IMG/VR virus record: IMGVR_UViG_3300027736_000151
Location: 1-32,015 of that record
Origin: a virus
Reading direction: 5' to 3' (one strand)
Length of the DNA stretch: 32,015 nt
Shown: one piece after another, positions 30,489 to 32,015 of the stretch
Numbering within the stretch: position 1 is the stretch's first letter
How the letters are laid out: the number at the start of each line of letters is the position of its first letter
The notes under the pieces: model-generated
Told to the model about the DNA's origin: nothing
Database searches by the model: none
The model's input: the letters and a program-made list of their open reading frames with translations, nothing else
Program-made: the position numbers and the translations under genes

Positions 30489-30641
30489 ATGAACGTAAAA
30501 AAAGCTATCACACTTGCTGGCTCACAGAGTGAGCTTGCTAGAATATTAGGTATCACAAGGGCAGCAGTCAACCATTGGAAGACAATCCCTAAACTACGCA
30601 TTTATCAACTAAAAGAACTCAGACCAGAGTGGTTCAAATGA
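30489..30641 (+). CDS. Cro-like helix-turn-helix regulator (50 aa)
   Basis: The frame encodes MNVKKAITLAGSQSELARIL followed by GITRAAVNHWKTIPKLRIYQ and LKELRPEWFK. The central SELARILGITRAAVNHWK is a clear HTH of the P22 Cro/YdaS type, and the LKxLRPEWF ending is also typical. It is the first gene of the early operon, opposite the recombination operon, like cro beside the divergent promoters of lambdoid phages. No CI-like partner was found. The stop overlaps the next start (ATGA). It probably binds the 17-bp operator copies. Confidence 0.85.
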   Translation: MNVKKAITLAGSQSELARILGITRAAVNHWKTIPKLRIYQLKELRPEWFK

Positions 30642-31006
30642 CCCAAGAAGCAATTATTCGCATACTACAAAACGGCTCACTCACATCTTACGAAATGGAA
30701 AATTTAACAGGAATACCCAGAACTTCTATTGTGGCTGCTTGTAAAAAGCTATACCACAAGAAGCAACTAACCTATGAAAAGATTAGGAGTGGGCGTTCTT
30801 GGATTTCTAGGTACACGCTAGAGCCACACATGATTGAAGCCACAAAAGCCGCCAATGATGAGCCTCTGAACAAGCTAAATCCCTTTGACGTTAGGAACGC
30901 ACAGGGCATCTTTTCTAAGGCTGAATATGCTGTAATGAACTCGCAAGCCAGAAGACTGCTTGGTAAACCATTTACAGAAGAAATTACAAACAATCAGTTT
31001 ATTTAG
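30638..31006 (+). CDS. Winged-helix DNA-binding protein (122 aa)
   Basis: I choose ATG 30638, which overlaps the cro-like stop, over GTG 30629. Residues 1-70 form a winged-helix domain (RILQNGSLTSYEMENLTGIP, RTSIVAACKKLYHKKQLTYE with a following beta wing, RSGRSWISRYTL). The C-terminal part, NPFDVRNAQGIFSKAEYAVM, resembles a conserved tail found on phage replication-region regulators. It is probably a transcription regulator or a primosome-type adapter for the DUF1376 protein next to it. Confidence 0.75.
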   Translation: MTQEAIIRILQNGSLTSYEMENLTGIPRTSIVAACKKLYHKKQLTYEKIRSGRSWISRYTLEPHMIEATKAANDEPLNKLNPFDVRNAQGIFSKAEYAVMNSQARRLLGKPFTEEITNNQFI

Positions 31007-31012
31007 TATAAT
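30984..31012 (+). promoter_or_regulatory. Promoter for the DUF1376/methyltransferase genes
   Basis: TTACAA (30984-30989), exactly 17 bases, TATAAT (31007-31012), inside and just after the end of the winged-helix gene. Confidence 0.75.
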
Positions 31013-31029
31013 GTTTTGAAACACGGCTA

Positions 31030-31095
31030 AGTACGAAGTCATGAGCGTACTGAAAAGAGAAGTCTCCCCTCCTGCCGCAGTTTCTTTCTGGGAGA
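31030..31095 (+). other. Structured leader of the DUF1376 gene
   Basis: Two hairpins are possible: AGTACG/CGTACT (31030-31035 with 31046-31051) and TCTCCC/GGGAGA (31063-31068 with 31090-31095). The second would bury GGGAG, the only good ribosome site in the leader, so translation could be controlled by folding. Confidence 0.5.
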
Positions 31096-31114
31096 ATTGG
31101 AACATGAGACAGCT

Positions 31115-31870
31115 ATGCACTATTACCAGTTTAATATTGGTGACTACCACAGTCACACTTTGCACCTTTCCGAGATTGAGGACTTGACCTACAGGCGATT
31201 ACTTGATTGGTACTACCTACATGAATCTCCAATTCCCCTCGACTTAAATGAAGTTTCTAGGCAGATTAGGATGCGTTCGCATAGCGATTGCATTGCGACT
31301 GTATTGCTAGAATATTTTGAGCGCACTCCAGACGGATGGGTTCACCATCGTGCTGACAAGGAAATTGAGAAGATTGGAGAGAAATCTACTAAGGCAAGCA
31401 AGAGTGCCAAGATTAGATGGGATAAGGTTAAGGATGCGAACGCATTGCCAACGCAATCCGAAGGCAATGCTACACAGAACACAGAACACACTACACATAA
31501 CATAAAAGAGAAGAAGGCACTCGGCAAACGCCTCGCTTCTGATTTTAGTTTTCCAAAAGAATGGGAAGACTTCTGCCAACAGACAAGACCAGAACTTAGC
31601 CCTGTCAGAACCTTTGACCAGTTCAAGGATTACTGGATAGCCCAAGCAGGTCAGAAGGGTGTGAAGCTGGATTGGTTTGCAACTTGGCGTAATTGGGTGA
31701 GAAGCACTAACGCACCTAAACAAAATCCCTACGATGTTGTGAGGCTCACAGTTGCATCAAAGAATGAGCCTGACCCTGCTTTGGAAAAGATTAAAGCTGA
31801 TGCGAAAAAGGCTGCGCCATTGCCAGACCATATTCGTCTGATTATGCAAAACATGAAAGGCAGGTCATGA
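31115..31870 (+). CDS. DUF1376 replication protein
   Basis: The product begins MHYYQFNIGDYHSHTLHLSE and continues IEDLTYRRLLDWYYLHESPI, the DUF1376 signature of phage replication-initiation (O-like) proteins, with a wing-like domain (SRQIRMRSHSDCIATVLLEY) and a variable middle. The C-terminal half (FPKEWEDFCQQTRPELS, FDQFKDYWIAQAG, WFATWRNWVR) resembles the DnaC/loader-interacting end of such proteins. The best ribosome site is 20 bases upstream of this ATG and fits the out-of-frame ATG 31104 better, so the start is unsettled; an in-frame TTG at 31097 is another option. The stop overlaps the methyltransferase ATG. Confidence 0.85.
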   Translation: MHYYQFNIGDYHSHTLHLSEIEDLTYRRLLDWYYLHESPIPLDLNEVSRQIRMRSHSDCIATVLLEYFERTPDGWVHHRADKEIEKIGEKSTKASKSAKIRWDKVKDANALPTQSEGNATQNTEHTTHNIKEKKALGKRLASDFSFPKEWEDFCQQTRPELSPVRTFDQFKDYWIAQAGQKGVKLDWFATWRNWVRSTNAPKQNPYDVVRLTVASKNEPDPALEKIKADAKKAAPLPDHIRLIMQNMKGRS

Positions 31871-32015
31871 ATGAGTTGGCATTATTTGCGGGGGGGGGGG
31901 AGGAATCCTTGCAGGACATTTGCTCGGATGGAGAACTGTGTGTGCCGTTGAAATCGAAGATTACCCACGCAGAGTTTTACTGCAACGGCAAGCTGATGGA
32001 TTCTTACCTAGATTC
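31867..32015 (+). CDS. dcm: 5' end of the C5 methyltransferase gene (continues at position 19)
   Basis: The ATG at 31867 overlaps the TGA of the upstream DUF1376 gene (ATGA) and has AAAGG/AGG upstream, so translation is probably coupled. It encodes MNELALFAG, a typical motif I beginning of phage C5 methyltransferases, and then enters the G tract at 31890-31900. With 11 G the reading continues into the alternative frame (EESLQDIC...), not the methyltransferase frame (GILAGHLLGW...). With 10 or 13 G it would stop after about 28 codons. The segment from 31901 duplicates 19-133, so this is the same gene seen at the other contig end. Confidence 0.8.
   Translation, partial: MNELALFAGGGEESLQDICSDGELCVPLKSKITHAEFYCNGKLMDSYLD
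31890..31900 (+). repeat. Poly-G tract, 11 G (right contig end)
   Basis: A run of 11 G begins as the third base of the Ala codon GCG in the methyltransferase start and is followed by AGGAATCC as at position 19. It differs from the left copy by three bases, so both give the same downstream frame. Confidence 0.8.
31901..32015 (+). repeat. Terminal direct repeat, right copy (115 bp)
   Basis: This is the second copy of the repeat at 19-133, with no mismatch seen. Removing it leaves a unit of about 31,882 bases plus or minus the length uncertainty of the G tract. Confidence 0.95.

Noticed and set aside
30438-30641. Possible CI-like repressor gene or integrase near the divergent promoters
   Set aside because: Only the 50-aa Cro-like frame is present; no frame with a repressor C-terminal or recombinase catalytic motif was found on either strand.
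1-32015. tRNA genes, CRISPR arrays and insertion sequences
   Set aside because: No cloverleaf with a T-arm GTTCGA-like motif, no regularly spaced identical repeats, and no transposase frame or terminal inverted repeats were seen in the window.

Overview
The window is an almost gap-free, essentially complete genome of a short-tailed (podovirus-type) tailed phage. The last 115 bases (31901-32015) repeat bases 19-133 exactly, so the contig closes on itself with a unit of about 31.88 kb. Podovirus morphology is inferred from a P22-type portal, a gp10-like tail hub protein and a set of alanine/glutamine-rich internal proteins, with no tape-measure, tube or sheath gene. No integrase, CI-like repressor, DNA polymerase, RNA polymerase or tRNA was seen. 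The phage therefore looks lytic, or at least lacks a recognisable lysogeny module, and must borrow the host replisome. The overall feel (moderate AT richness, family relatives I recall from freshwater metagenomes) suggests a phage of an aquatic Gram-negative bacterium. The host cannot be fixed from the sequence.

Layout. (1) 30.49 kb through the circular junction to 1.58 kb, plus strand: the early/replication operon. It holds a 50-aa Cro-like protein, a winged-helix protein, a DUF1376 replication protein, a C5 cytosine DNA methyltransferase that overlaps a second long reading frame, a small protein, a VRR-NUC-type nuclease and a conserved hypothetical. (2) 1.67-2.59 kb: four small genes ending in an HNH-type protein, with their own promoter, closed by a terminator at 2.63 kb. 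(3) 2.69-4.20 kb: a Cys-rich protein and several tiny lysine-rich proteins. (4) 4.26-12.86 kb: packaging and head genes: TerS, TerL, portal, a large SGNH-hydrolase-domain protein, scaffold and major capsid protein, closed by a strong terminator. (5) 12.9-24.1 kb: head-tail adaptor, tail proteins, three putative ejection proteins and a 985-aa tail fibre with collagen-like and YadA-head-like repeats. (6) 24.1-27.8 kb: membrane and lysis genes, GH24 endolysin, an HExxH metalloprotein and a metallophosphoesterase. (7) 27.8-30.32 kb, minus strand: a recombination/nucleotide module with Erf annealing protein, a small SSB-like-tailed protein, a PD-(D/E)XK-like protein and MazG, plus tiny genes.

Control. 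The divergent region 30.36-30.49 kb has a minus-strand and a plus-strand promoter, both with extended -10 elements, flanking two copies of a 17-bp imperfect palindrome. A third copy and the same start-region box recur in front of the gene at 1670. The recombination operon and the 1.67-kb cluster therefore look co-regulated, probably by the Cro-like or winged-helix protein. The Cro-like gene starts about 7 nt after its -10 and is probably leaderless.

The most striking feature is at the circular junction. A poly-G tract lies in the S-adenosylmethionine-binding motif of the methyltransferase, and its length is 14 at one end of the contig and 11 at the other. Both lengths put the upstream ATG into the other long frame (about 261 aa) rather than the methyltransferase frame. 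A tract of 9, 12 or 15 G would give methyltransferase. Either the tract is a sequencing artefact, or it is a slippage switch choosing between two overprinted proteins.
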